NCBI GenBank assembly: GCA_021014945.1 | Contig: MU266690.1 | Span: 2,468 to 22,449, forward strand | Direction: 5' to 3' | From: Leucogyrophana mollusca | Taxonomy: Eukaryota > Basidiomycota > Agaricomycetes > Boletales | Length of the DNA: 19,982 nt | Part shown: one piece after another, positions 8,563-18,061 of the stretch | Layout: each line of letters begins with the position of its first letter | Numbering within the stretch: position 1 is the first letter of the stretch | Translations under genes and position numbers: made by a program | The notes under the pieces: model-generated | The model's database searches: none | What the model saw: the letters and a program-made list of their open reading frames with translations, nothing else | What the model was told of the DNA's origin: nothing

Positions 8563-9825
8563 TCAAACAAGCTCCTCGAGCTTAGCGCCTATCAGTGAGG
8601 GTTCAGCGAGCGAGGACCATGCGAAGAAATGCAAAAACTCACGGCGCACGTAGTCGTAACTCAACAAGTTAGAGTCGAGCTCCTCGGGTTTGTCAGCACC
8701 TATCGGCGAGGTTCAGCGGGCGGCGATCATGTGAAGAAATGGAAAAACCCACGGCGTACGTAGTCGTAACTCAACAAGTTAGAGTCGAGCTCCTCAGGCT
8801 TGTCGGCACCTATCGGCGGGAGTTCAGCGGGCGAAGATCATGTGCGAAGAAATGTCAAAACTCACGGCGCTCGTAGTCGTAACTCAACAAATTAGAGTCG
8901 AGCTCCTCGGGCTTGTCAGCGCCTACCGGCGAGGGTTCAGCAGGTGAGGATCATGCGCAGAAATGCAAAAACTCACGGCGCACGTAGTCGTAACTCAACA
9001 AGTTAGAGTCAAGCTCCTCGGGCTTGTCAGCGCCTACCGGCGAGGGTTCAGCGGGTGAGGATCATGCGAAGGTACGGAAAAACCCACGGCGCACGTAGTC
9101 GTAACTCAACAAATTGGAGTCAAGCTCCTCGGGTTTGTCAGCGCCTACCGGCGAGGGTTCAGCAGGCGGGATCATGCGAAGAAATGTAAAACTCACGGCG
9201 CACGTAGTCGTAACTCAACAAATTAGAGTCGAGCTCCTCGGGCTTGTCAGAACCTACAGGCGAGTGTTCAGCGGGCGAGGATCATGCGAAGAAATGCAAA
9301 AACTCACGGCGCACGTAGTCGTAACTCAACAAGTTAGAGTCGAGCTCCTCAGGCTTGTCAGTGCCTACCGGTGAGTATTCAGCAGGCGAGGATCATGCAA
9401 AGAAATGGAAAAACCCACGGCGCACGTAGTCGTAACTCAGCAAATTAGAGTCGAGCTCCTCGGGCTTGTCAGCGCCTACCGGTGAGGGTTCAGCGGGCGG
9501 GATCATGCGAAGAAATGTAAAACTCACGGCGCACGTAGTCGTAACTCAACAAGTTAGAGTCAAGCTCCTCGGGCTTGTCAGCGCCTACCAGCGAGGGTTC
9601 AGCGGGTGAGGATCATGCGAAGGTACGGAAAAACCCACGGCGCACGTAGTCGTAACTCAACAAGTTAGAGTCGAGCTCCTTGGGCTGATCAGCACCTGAC
9701 AGAGTATTTAGACAACGAATAATATGCAGTACTAAACACCTACGTTTTGTGGACCACGTTGTGGGATATGCCGTGGCGAGGACGACAAAGGACACGAGGG
9801 CATTGAAGATAAGTGTAAGCTGCAT
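8563..9825 (-). CDS. Kexin-processed repeat RiPP precursor 2 (dikaritin/UstA-like), complete, 12 exons, 225 aa
   Basis: Paralogue of precursor 1. Exon 1 (9825-9744, 82 nt) encodes the signal peptide and a linker ending in Lys; the split codon C|GT makes KR at the junction. Ten repeat exons of 57 nt follow: 9695-9639, 9584-9528, 9475-9419, 9364-9308, 9253-9197, 9144-9088, 9033-8977, 8922-8866, 8809-8753, 8699-8643. Exon 12 starts at 8588 and stops at TGA 8565-8563. Introns are 48-56 nt; total 678 nt in frame. The unit is ADKPEELDSNLLSYDYVRR; the first has QPK for KPE. The second Arg of each RR is split across the intron (C|GT or C|GC). Exon 9 has YDYERR; exons 5 and 6 begin with Thr and Ser. 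Predicted role: signal peptide removal, kexin cleavage at RR, then oxidative cyclisation through Tyr. Exon structure is seen directly; product chemistry is inferred. Confidence 0.87.
8643..9695 (-). repeat. Repeat-exon array 2: ten 57-nt exons in a homogeneous ~111-bp tandem repeat
   Basis: The DNA period is 109-113 bp: a 57-nt exon plus a 52-56 nt intron. Both parts are nearly identical across units, including GTGAGT/GTGGGT donors, a GCTGAAC branch-like word and TAG acceptors. This suggests recent unequal crossing-over or gene conversion. The terminal exon at 8588-8563 is an eleventh, truncated unit (AKLEELV then stop). Confidence 0.9.
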
Positions 9826-9915
9826 CTTTAGTGTGGAGAGCTGTGGAGAGGCGACTGCTTTATGAAAGTGCTGATTATGAGCGTGCTGGTGGATCTTGCT
9901 CGAAAGTCGGGAGGT

Positions 9916-9923
9916 CTTTTATA
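9916..9923 (-). promoter_or_regulatory. TATA box of precursor 2
   Basis: TATAAAAG on the minus strand, 91-98 nt upstream of the ATG at 9825, within a promoter block clearly alignable with that of precursor 1 (for example GCTAATAATGCCCC and GACCATTGCAAGATTTCGT). Confidence 0.65.
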
Positions 9924-10120
9924 CCTTTCCAACGGTTCGCCCAAGAATCGTCTTGATCGTCTGGATTGCCGCTAATAATGCCCCAGCCATTGACCATTGC
10001 AAGATTTCGTCATACATGCAACACATTTGGCCAACGTTTCTGCCATTGAATACCGAAGGAAGATTTGTATGTCATCGGGACATATCAAGATTCAAAGCTG
10101 TCAGACGTGGGCCGAATAGC

Positions 10121-10134
10121 TCACCATTTGGTCA
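10121..10134 (-). promoter_or_regulatory. Shared E-box palindrome upstream of precursor 2
   Basis: TCACCATTTGGTCA on the plus strand, 296 bp upstream of the precursor 2 ATG, almost the same distance as in precursor 1 (294 bp). Flanking CCGAATAGC also matches the precursor 1 and cassette 1 Cys-rich promoters. Confidence 0.5.
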
Positions 10135-12051
10135 ATTATTTCCTTGCCCAACCTTACCCTCCCCAATCTCCTGTTACTACCCCGAAATCTTTCGGTTCCC
10201 AAAAATCGTGCTTCTTCAATTGAAGTCTAAGCACATTCCCGGCCGTGACGTCATGATGGCAAGTGACCCCTAGTGGCCCCGCTTTTTTGTATTGACTCGA
10301 GCCAAGTAGGAAACAACCATGTTGGGTGGTGCTTCAACCAATCACGACGCGCCCTTGGTGGCCGTAAAGGCCTGAAGTCCGAGCTCTCGCTAACATGCTT
10401 TGTAGATGGATGCTAGGTGCCCGAAGATGTCGACATCGAGAGATCGATGAAACTGAAGAACCTCGGAGTTGTGACAGGGGACTGGCCACCGCGCACAATG
10501 AGATGTTGAATAGATTGAGTTAGTGTCCCCCACGAAGCGAAGCGTAACTAGAAATATGAGCGTAAGTCGTGGCAGTTCGGCGAACCTGAGCGGAGTAGGC
10601 TTCGAGCCATAGCGGTGGATATGAAGGCAGACTTCCATTCAGCATATCGGTCGCCCCACCATCAGCATGTGGACATCGGTGTCATAAGCCATGAACTGGC
10701 TTCGTTCAGTTCGCGAATTCAGCAGCGAACTCAGATTTTCACGGGCTGACCGTCCAGCCAAATTCCTTGCATGAGGTGATATCAGCGTCAGTTCCAACAG
10801 AAACATGGTGCGCAACTCACTTCCCATTATCGCACTATGTCAGTTGTCTTACCGCCCCACCTTACACACGCGTTTATGTTCGTAACGTTGTAAACTGAGC
10901 TCTGCGTCCCCGCGATCATCTACGAAATGCTTTACGATCGCTGTGCACATTCAGTATCAGTTGGTTTGGATAATTCCCTGTGTTCGCGCGGCTGTGTGAA
11001 ACGTTATCATCTTGTGAAAGCATCAGTACAACGCGAAAATTAGAAGGAAATGTGGTGGACTGCGTTGAGGACCCAGGTGCGCGCTTTTGAGGTCTCTTGC
11101 TTTGTCCAGTGGTTTGTAATGCGATCTAGCTTGCAAGTTATGCTTGGGATCAAAATGTCAGAAAAGTGCAACAGATGTGAAGACATATGTAGTGTAATCC
11201 TTGAGTTTATGCAAACCCACGCCTATGCAGTGTGATAGCTCGGGGATGTTAGACTTGACGCCAACTTGATGCATCAGTAATACATAGCTAAGTGCAATGC
11301 TTGACCTCGGAAGCTGGCGAGGCATACTTATTTAGAATGGGAGTTGATAAGATCCAAAGAGCGGAACTGTGGGAACCAAACACCGTGACGACTTCGCTTC
11401 GAACGCACTTCTCCAACTTCGCCCCACTTCGAGTTTTCCAAGGTAGACGAACGGGACACAAAATTCCACTTCGATTCACTTCGGTTCACCTCGTGGCAAC
11501 ACTCCCTCTCGCTGACTGGCTACCCTGGCCAATCCGCTACGCGCCGCCCACCCTGACCATGTCTTCTGGCCGCAGTTCAAACGCCTGCCAACAATGAATA
11601 AGGCAGCCACTGGGCGTCACGAATTTAAGTTCAAGTTGAACAATATAAGACATATGCACTCGACATCTCAGTTTCCATAAGTTGACAAAAAGATATTTCT
11701 ACTGACTGGATTTATCCGGACTTCCTGTAGACGTCAAAAATCATAGTCACGACACAGATCCTTCTCGCCTCCGAGGTTCGAAAACGCCACTTCATGTCAC
11801 TTCGCATACGCAAGCTCGGAGTGGATCGAATTGCGCTTCGTTCGCCCCTCGAGGTGTAGACGAAGTTGGTTTAGTCCGTGGCCTGACAATACTTCCTTTC
11901 GCTCACGGCCGCTGCTTGAACAACTTACGGATCTTCAACGAAACTTGAAGCTTGCTTGAGGTCTCAGGGGGCTTCCTTTGTATTGGATATCGCCTCATTT
12001 TATGCTCAGTGTCCTCAACATCCGTGATTCCCATACTCACTTCACTAACGT
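10135..12051. other. Long intergenic region between precursor 2 and UstYa-1 (cassette 2)
   Basis: About 1.9 kb without a supportable gene. It is about 1 kb longer than its cassette 1 equivalent, so it probably contains inserted DNA. Notable parts are an ACTTCG-rich patch (11389-11493), a block at 11599-11635 matching 1487-1524 in inverse orientation, and the conserved leader just before the oxidase ATG (about 11880-12051). Open frames on both strands lack recognisable features. Confidence 0.45.
11389..11493. repeat. ACTTCG-rich degenerate repeat patch
   Basis: Five perfect ACTTCG hexamers and near copies occur in about 100 bp (for example CCACTTCGATTCACTTCGG), with a weaker continuation around 11790-11870. 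The pattern is clear; its origin (decayed mobile element or simple repeat) is unknown. Confidence 0.5.
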
Positions 12052-13117
12052 ATGTCCAAAGAACCCTCTCAGTACTCTCCCGTTGGCGAGGTCGACGACG
12101 ACGAGGCGAAACCCTTCCACAGTGGTGCGGAAGGGTTTCCTGCCACACCCCCAAGTCCCCTAAAGTCCCGTTTCCTCCGTCTGCCATCGTGGTTGAGCCA
12201 CGGTATCCTTGTATGCACATCGTTGCTCTTCTTCACGCTATGGATGGAGACAGGTTCGACGTATGTGCACGAACATCTTCCTATATACTGTGAGTGGCGA
12301 GACACCGTCAGGAGGCCGGTCCACGGATCTAACGTTCCCTGCCATAGCCCCGGCAAGCATTGTTGTGGAATCTCAAGTCGTGAGATTTAACGGAACCCTC
12401 GACTTCCCTTCCATTTATCGCGGTCATCCCTCCCCCGAGCTCGATGCTGCTTGGGCGAGGATATCTCACGATGGTGTGTTTTCCAGCTTATTCCCAGCGT
12501 ACTCGGTTAACATGGGGACCTCCAGTGCGACCGACGCGTATGACACTCGACCAGATGCTCAGAGCAGGCGAGGTAAATTCCCCGTCAAAGGTCAAGTATC
12601 CGGAAAAATACGGCGGGGGTTTTATGGCAACCTTAGAATCCACTCATCAGCTACACTGCCTGGTAAGCCGCATACACCGGAAACCCGGCTGTTTCTTACA
12701 CATTTGTAGAACCTGCTTCGCAAAGCATCCTGGCTTGAATACTATGAGAGTATTGAGCCTTCTTTTCAAAACACCCCCGAGGTGATCCGCATGCATCTAG
12801 GTATATCTACATCTCGCCTAGCGCGCCTCCTGCTCATCACGATGTCCCCTTCAGATCACTGCATCGAGATGATCAGGCACAACACCATGTGCAATGCCGA
12901 TGTGACGATGATCACCTGGGACTGGGTGAAAGGACGCACCAGCCCTTACCCTAACTTCAATACTCGTCATCAGTGCAGAAACTTCGAGAAGATATTGGAT
13001 TGGGCCACAACACATGCTGTTCATATCCCTAAATCTGAAGTTACACCCCTCGAAGATACAGTTGAATTACCTTTACCTTTCCACCACGCCACGAATCATC
13101 ATGATCACGACGGATAA
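12052..13117 (+). CDS. UstYa/DUF3328-family oxidase, type 1 (cassette 2), 284 aa
   Basis: Close paralogue of the oxidase at 1795-2860 with identical exon lengths. Exons 12052-12289, 12348-12473, 12526-12662, 12710-12800, 12855-13117; 855 nt in frame; introns 58, 52, 47 and 54 nt. It conserves the acidic DDDEAK tail, membrane helix (about 49-65), YSPA, NGT sequon, HQLHC (162-166), HLDHC (196-200), RHQCRNFEKILDWA and the His/Asp-rich tail. Differences are scattered substitutions, e.g. Arg-His in place of Arg-Gln after IEMI. Even intron sequences are largely conserved, so the duplication is fairly recent. It lies 2.2 kb from, and divergent to, precursor 2. Likely cyclises the precursor 2 core, but cross-activity on precursor 1 cannot be excluded. 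Confidence 0.9.
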
Positions 13118-13535
13118 CGGGTCTCCCATACATTTTGTTTTTTCCATGTTTGTTACATACTGGACTGTAAATAACGAGTATCTGAGTGAATGAACAGCCT
13201 GAGCGGGTGCTTCTCCTCATAGGAAGTCCGCGGGAACCTGTGAGACTCGTGCAGAAGGGGGTGTGAACATGACCGAAGCCCCCCCATGGCGGGTGCGTAT
13301 CTTCGAGCTCTAGGTGGCAGAAGGATTCACGTGGCCTGCAAGCAGTCCTTTGACGGCTCGGGCTTGAGTACAAACACCGACAACTGAGACGAATACATCT
13401 ACCCCTGCATACGCATGCTCATGCTCGAAGTTCGATTAATAATAATGTGGGGGTATGACCCAGTAAAATCGGTAACAAAGACAAGCTACCGGATAGTACT
13501 ACGGAATATTCATGCCAGAGACCCAGAAACCTCCT
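13118..13535. other. Convergent intergenic region (cassette 2)
   Basis: Shares TTTGTTACATACTGGACTGT and other words with 2861-3330. It holds the 3' ends of the convergent oxidase and Cys-rich genes. No further gene seen. Confidence 0.5.
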
Positions 13536-13899
13536 TCAACAATTCACCATTGTGGGATCCTCAGGACAGTCGAGGGCACCGCCCATAGACCATCCATTGT
13601 GCTGCAAATGTCATTTTGCCAATGCGAGCAGACCTACCACATTGTATTCACACTGAAACGGTTCGTTTGGGAAGTAGCTGTCGAGAATTCCTACGTCAGC
13701 GACCTTACTCACCAAAGACGTTGAAATTTGAACAGACCCGCATGCAAACCAACGTGGTTTTCACGAAAGTCGTGTCCAGCAAGTCGTAAGTAGTGCCATT
13801 TGCCCGTACTGAAGCAGGACATTCGATGGTACATTCCTGCGAATAGGAACCGGGAAAGTATGCGAGCAACGCGAAGAAAAAGACACGAGAGTTGATCAT
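13536..13899 (-). CDS. Small secreted cysteine-rich protein, cassette 2 copy, 87 aa (GC splice donor)
   Basis: Paralogue of 3331-3706 with the same three-exon layout: 13899-13742 (158 nt), 13677-13638 (40 nt), 13601-13536 (66 nt). Signal peptide, NGT sequon, GGALDCP motif and the six cysteines are conserved. The first intron has GCGGGT at the donor position where the paralogue has GTGAGC, so the gene is intact only if a GC-AG intron is used. The next GT donor-like site downstream (about 13711) gives a wrong phase and an early stop. Either a tolerated GC donor or an early step of decay. Function unknown. Confidence 0.6.
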
Positions 13900-14167
13900 C
13901 GTTGTGAATGCGCGAGAACGAAGTTTTGCCCCCAGTCATTGCAGTGGTTTACTGAGCGTTTCGGGTGTCACCCCAAGTCAGTCGACCTGTGGTACAGTAT
14001 TCGGTTGATTAGCCCGAATTGGATGAAGTTGCCAGACCGCCCGAGTCCCCCAGGCAGCTTAATTTCAACCCCATGGCTAGATAATTGGCCCAAGCCTCCC
14101 AGCTCGAGCTTTGAACTTACCTTGGAGTAGGTTTGGACAAACGTAACGGTACTTGCCGAAGAGTCGC

Positions 14168-14181
14168 CCGCCACATGGTCA
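14168..14181 (-). promoter_or_regulatory. Shared E-box palindrome upstream of Cys-rich gene (cassette 2)
   Basis: CCGCCACATGGTCA on the plus strand, 269 bp upstream of the ATG at 13899. It keeps the CCANNTGG core and the TGGTCAATCACCC flank of the cassette 1 copy; the left flank has lost about 10 bp. Confidence 0.45.
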
Positions 14182-15026
14182 ATCACCCAAAGATATCCAA
14201 GATAATATATGATTGTTCAAGGCAAAAATGCCTCTGGGGTAATCGAGGATGGCTCCCCTGACCAGTGACCATGCTGTCATTGATTTATCATCCTAGCTGG
14301 GGACTGCTGGCGAAGGTTTCACAGTGAGAGGTTCCATCATAGCGTCATTCCAGCTTCTAGTCCAGTTGCCGTACTTACTTTCTGACATCTGGTGGAACAC
14401 CATGATTGCTACGGAGACTTTTCGGCGACACCCGACAAATACCAACAAGGTCTAATGAGAAAACGAATGCAAAGACAACGATTGGCCATCTCAAAAAGAG
14501 AACATATGCCTTCGAATAGAGGCCACGAATGTCGGAGTCTCCATACTTATTGCTACTACATAGTATGTTCCTGGTCATGAGCCAATTGGAACACATATCA
14601 GCTCTTATTCGGTACCACAACCAGAACGTGCCCCGGATCTGGGGTAAGAACTACGGCACACCCGTTTCAATCCGCACATTTCGCGACCTAGCCGGTCTTT
14701 CTGCAGAGCTCATTGATTCCAGACAACTCAGATTGCTGTTTCGGGGTGGGACCTCCCTGTTCTGTTTTCCGGTCAAGTTCATAAGGGAGCGAACTGGAGC
14801 CTGTTGCGCGCCCGGGCTCGTTCAAGCACTGTCCTGCTGACAGGGAAGTTAAGAAGACATCCTGTCAATACGCCGTGCTGAGGATCCCTCTGTTTCCTTT
14901 CCAAAGGCCCGCTTACACACGTTTTCGGGCTTGGTAAGTTTCCGATTCTTCTGCAAATCTGATATTTTCACCTAACTTCAACACACTCCGTGAGGCCCCA
15001 TCCCAAGAGTGCCCTTCCATCTCGCC
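14182..15026. other. Intergenic region upstream of UstYa-2 (cassette 2)
   Basis: Aligns patchily with 4049-5086. A CCAATTGGAAC box (about 14583) and the leader from about 14880 are conserved and probably belong to the oxidase promoter and 5' UTR. Minus-strand donor-like sites (GTAAGT near 14120 and 14381) are partly shared with the other copy, but no open frame is conserved. Confidence 0.4.
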
Positions 15027-16039
15027 ATGTTCCAAGCGTCTCCTCAGTACTCTCCTATCGGTGGGGTTGACGACGACGAGGCGAAACTTCTTCATGATGG
15101 TGCAGAGGGATTCCCTGCCGCACCTCGTCCGAATTCCCGTTTCCTTCGTCTGCTGCCTTGGTTGAGTCACGGCGTCTTAATATGCGCATCGATGGTCTTT
15201 TTCACTCTGTGGATGTTGGCCCCCTCGCCTGACGCCCTAGTTTTATACTGTATGTGAATCAGCATAGTAGTCCGCGGACCTTACTCACTCGTCACAGCAC
15301 CAGCGAATGAAGCCATCGAATCTATTGGCATCATAAGGTTCAACGGCAGTCTCGGCGCTCCCTCCATATATCGCGGCAGCCCCTCCCCTGAGGTCGATGC
15401 TGCTTGGGAGAGAGTATCTCACGACTGTACGCCATCCATTTTGCTGTGGTGGTGGTCACGACTCACCCAGGGATTCTCTAGCGCGACCAACTCGCATGAC
15501 ACTTGAGCAGCTACTCAGAACCGGCGAGGAACCGCTTCCTTTCATGGCCAAGTATCCGGATGAATACGGCGGAGGTTACATAGCAACGGTCGAGGTTATT
15601 CACCAACTTCACTGTTTAGTAAGTGTGTTAACCTGGGTATGGTCAATCCCGCTCACATACTTGTAGAATATGCTTCGCAAAGTCACGTGGGGAGAGCATT
15701 ATAAGCACTCTGACCATTCCTTCGATGATACTCCTGAAGCATTCCGCACGCACGTCGGTATGTATTTTTTTCTGTCTGACCCTTCCGCTGCTTACGACCC
15801 CTTTTGTAGATCATTGCATCGAAATGATCAGGCAGAATATCATGTGTCGCGGCGACGTGACAATGATCACTTACGACTGGGTGAAGGGGTCCAAGGATCC
15901 GTTCCCTAATTTCAACGTCCGGCACCAGTGCCGCAATTTTGACAAGGTCTTAGACTGGGTCGACGCCCATCGCGTTTTTATCCCGAAATCCAAGTTCGTT
16001 CGGTTGGAGGATAGCGTGGACCTACCTTCCCCCCCTTGA
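15027..16039 (+). CDS. UstYa/DUF3328-family oxidase, type 2 (cassette 2), 269 aa
   Basis: Near-identical paralogue of the oxidase at 5087-6095. Exons 15027-15249, 15298-15426, 15482-15618, 15667-15757, 15810-16039; 810 nt in frame; introns 48, 55, 48 and 52 nt. An in-frame GTG 18 nt upstream could extend the frame, but the ATG at 15027 matches the paralogue. Features: DDDEAK tail, membrane helix about 47-64, YSPA, NGS sequon, HQLHC (158-162), HVDHC (192-196), RHQCRNFDKVLDWV, Pro-Pro end. Protein identity to the cassette 1 copy is visibly higher than that between the two precursor cores, so the enzymes changed less than their presumed substrates. Confidence 0.9.
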
Positions 16040-16175
16040 TCCCACCCCGACACAACCCCGCGGGGGAGCAAATTATGCCCATGGGCTACGGCTCATATAC
16101 GGAAAGGATATAAGTACTCGTGAGCTACGGGAATGTACAATTTAGTATTGTTATGCAATGGTGTGTTTTGCTGAA

Positions 16176-16327
16176 CTCTAGACTATACGCAAACGCGAAG
16201 CCGTACAAAATCGACTCCGTGCCCGTTAGCGCATTTGGGTGTCGGGGTTAAGCTCGGCAGAGTTTATGACCATGCACCAAACGTCCAGGACCGACCCGTA
16301 CGGCGTGTGCGCTACATAGACGATCCC
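16176..16327 (-). pseudogene. Unrecognised protein-coding fragment, cassette 2 copy
   Basis: Reads VYVAHTPYGSVLDVWCMVI, then a frame break, then ESILYGFAF in another frame. Same remnant as 6232-6390; the broken frame confirms that at least this copy is dead. Family not recognised. Confidence 0.45.
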
Positions 16328-16429
16328 AGGCAACCACTACTATATCTAATGGAAACGGGTGTAACAGATATTCATTAGCAGCTATCGGAGCTAAGTATAA
16401 ATCCAACCACTGACACTTCCCTTCAATCC

Positions 16430-17235
16430 AAAGAGCCCCATCACAACCCTCTCCCCCACACCCACCGCGCCTCCCAAGGCATTCGACCCCGAGTTCGACT
16501 ACACCCACTCCCCGCACGACGTCACCGCTGTCCTCCGCTGGGGGGCACCCCACCGCAAGCTCGAGGGGCTCTCCTTCACCGCCTCCAATCACGGGGGCGA
16601 CCGGGCCCGGTACACCGCCTTCCACACTGCTGAACGCGCCGCGCCCTAACCCCCACTCACCTTCTCCACCTTCCTCCTCCTCGCCCTCTCCCCGCACACA
16701 CTGCCCTCTCCACCACCGCCCTTGACGTCGTCACTGCCCTTGCCGTAGAGGCCAACAGCATCTCCGGCAGCGAGCCCTCCAAGTTCATCGGCCTCTGGCG
16801 CCTCGCGGCCGGTGCCTCCTGCGCCGCCCCGAATGACGACAGGGCGTCATTCTACCAGCACTGGGAGCACGCCGGCCGTGTGCTCGAGCATCCTTCCTCG
16901 CCCGTATCAGGTGAGTCTTCTTTATGTCGGCTCGTCGCGTGTGCTGATGAGGACGCAGGGAGAATCCGCCGCGCACCCCGCCCTACTGTTTGCCGATACG
17001 TCCCACTCCTCGCGGCCCGCCGACCTCGATCTCCTCCCTTGCCCACGCTTCTCCTCTCGCCAGCACCTCGCGCTCTTCGTGCACATCAAGTCGCACACCG
17101 TCCCAAGTCCCAGGTCACGGTGTGGCGAGAAGCCAACAACTCCCAAGTGACGACGCGGAAGGCGGCACAAAAGCACGGCGTCCTGATAAGTAACGAAGTC
17201 AGCGCAACGTCCGAACAACACGCGCATCAACATTC
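16430..17235 (+). pseudogene. Decayed gene remnant, possibly Msb1/Mug8-like (cassette 2 copy)
   Basis: Three segments in different frames look like one former protein. The first (from about 16477) contains FDYTHSPHDVTAVLRWG and FTASN, ending at a TAA near 16648. The second (about 16708-16905) contains DVVTALAVEANSISGSEPSK, FIGLWRLAAG and FYQHWEHAGRVLEH. The third follows a GTGAGT...GACGCAG intron-like gap. The order of words resembles the fungal Msb1/Mug8 domain (PHDV-x-VLRW, then SGS-x-L-SK, then F-x-W-x-AGRALEH), which I recall but cannot check. Frameshifts mark it as a pseudogene. Confidence 0.45.
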
Positions 17236-18061
17236 TACAGCAGCCATTACAATCACGGGTGCTATGAGATCGACAGCTACGGACGTACTAGAAGCTCACG
17301 CTAACATCCTCCCTATCCCTCTACTCATGCAGAAAATATGTCACCGCGCGCTAGTCAGGCTCGCCGCGCACCCCCAGTCCCACCCGCTCCACAAACACCT
17401 GCGCTGGATTGCGAAACACGACGTAAAGTCGCACAGATCTTCACTGCATGAGCTGATACACTCCTTCCACATTGATCCAGACACGATCGAAACCATAAAC
17501 CCAACACGTCGTTCCCCCGCATCATGCACACCGTACAGAACACGCATCGCACTGACAAGAGACGCGGCGGTGGCAGAGCAGGCACAATCGACCGAGGTGA
17601 TACAGGTATTCTCGGACGGATCGGGTTATGAAGGAAAAGTAGGGGCAGCGGCTGTCCTGATGAGAGAAGGCCAAAGGCCACGGGTTCTACGCTACCACCT
17701 GGGCGATCTGAAGGATCACACCGTATATGAAGCGGAGGTAGTCGGCTTAACCCTAGCCGCCCAGCTGCTCGCCACCGAACCAAACCTGACATTCCCAGCA
17801 TCGATCTACGTAGACAACCAAGCAGCTATTAGATCCGGTGAGACGATCACAGCGAAGGCGGGACATCACTTAGTAGATCATTTCCACAGGCAGGCGTGGG
17901 AGCTCAAACGGGCCCACGACGACTACGCTCTTACGGTTAGATGGATATCGGGACACGACGGTGTCGAGGGAAACGAGAGAGCAGATAGAGAGGCGAAGAA
18001 AGCAGCGGGAGGGAAAGAGCAGAACAGCCGAAGAACGCTATTACCGACATCACATGAATAG
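17236..18061 (+). mobile_element. 5'-truncated non-LTR retrotransposon (LINE), RNase H region
   Basis: The open frame has a linker typical of the region after reverse transcriptase (GAMRSTATDVLEAHANILP, CHRALVRLAAHP) and a complete RNase H domain. Catalytic positions are present: Asp in FSDGSG, Glu in YEAEVVGL, Asp in IYVDNQAA and Asp in GNERADREAKK, with the WISGHDG motif before it. The reverse transcriptase is missing, as is usual for 5'-truncated LINE copies. The left boundary is where homology between the cassettes ends. The frame runs on from the upstream remnant, but that fusion is accidental. The element's 3' end, tail and target duplication were not resolved. Confidence 0.75.

Larger units (their letters stand above)
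1..17235. repeat. Cassette-scale segmental duplication (1-6987 versus 8563-17235)
   Basis: The same gene order and orientations occur twice: precursor, UstYa-1, Cys-rich, UstYa-2, unrecognised fragment, Msb1-like remnant. Offsets between matched starts are 9203 (precursors), 10257 (UstYa-1), 10193 (Cys-rich) and 9940 bp (UstYa-2). Introns and much intergenic DNA align as well, so this was a DNA duplication rather than retroposition. The left boundary is outside the window; the right boundary is at 6987/17235. Sequence at 6988-8562 (fungalysin scrap and third UstYa remnant) is not part of the matched block. Confidence 0.8.

Noticed and set aside
8643..9695. CRISPR-like regular array
   Set aside because: The period is about 111 bp with no short repeat/spacer pattern; units are coding exons with introns in a fungal gene.
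8563..9825. Repeat precursor as an alpha-factor-type mating pheromone
   Set aside because: KR-separated repeats alone would fit, but basidiomycete pheromones are usually CAAX-farnesylated and the linked UstYa oxidases point to a cyclic RiPP. Kept as an alternative only.
13968..14186. Minus-strand open frame near the Cys-rich promoter (IDHVAGDSS...)
   Set aside because: It overlaps the conserved palindrome and is not open in the cassette 1 copy, so conservation is better explained as regulatory.
16880..18061. One 393-aa protein
   Set aside because: The first part is a pseudogene remnant that aligns with 6650-6987 and the rest is LINE; the shared frame is accidental.
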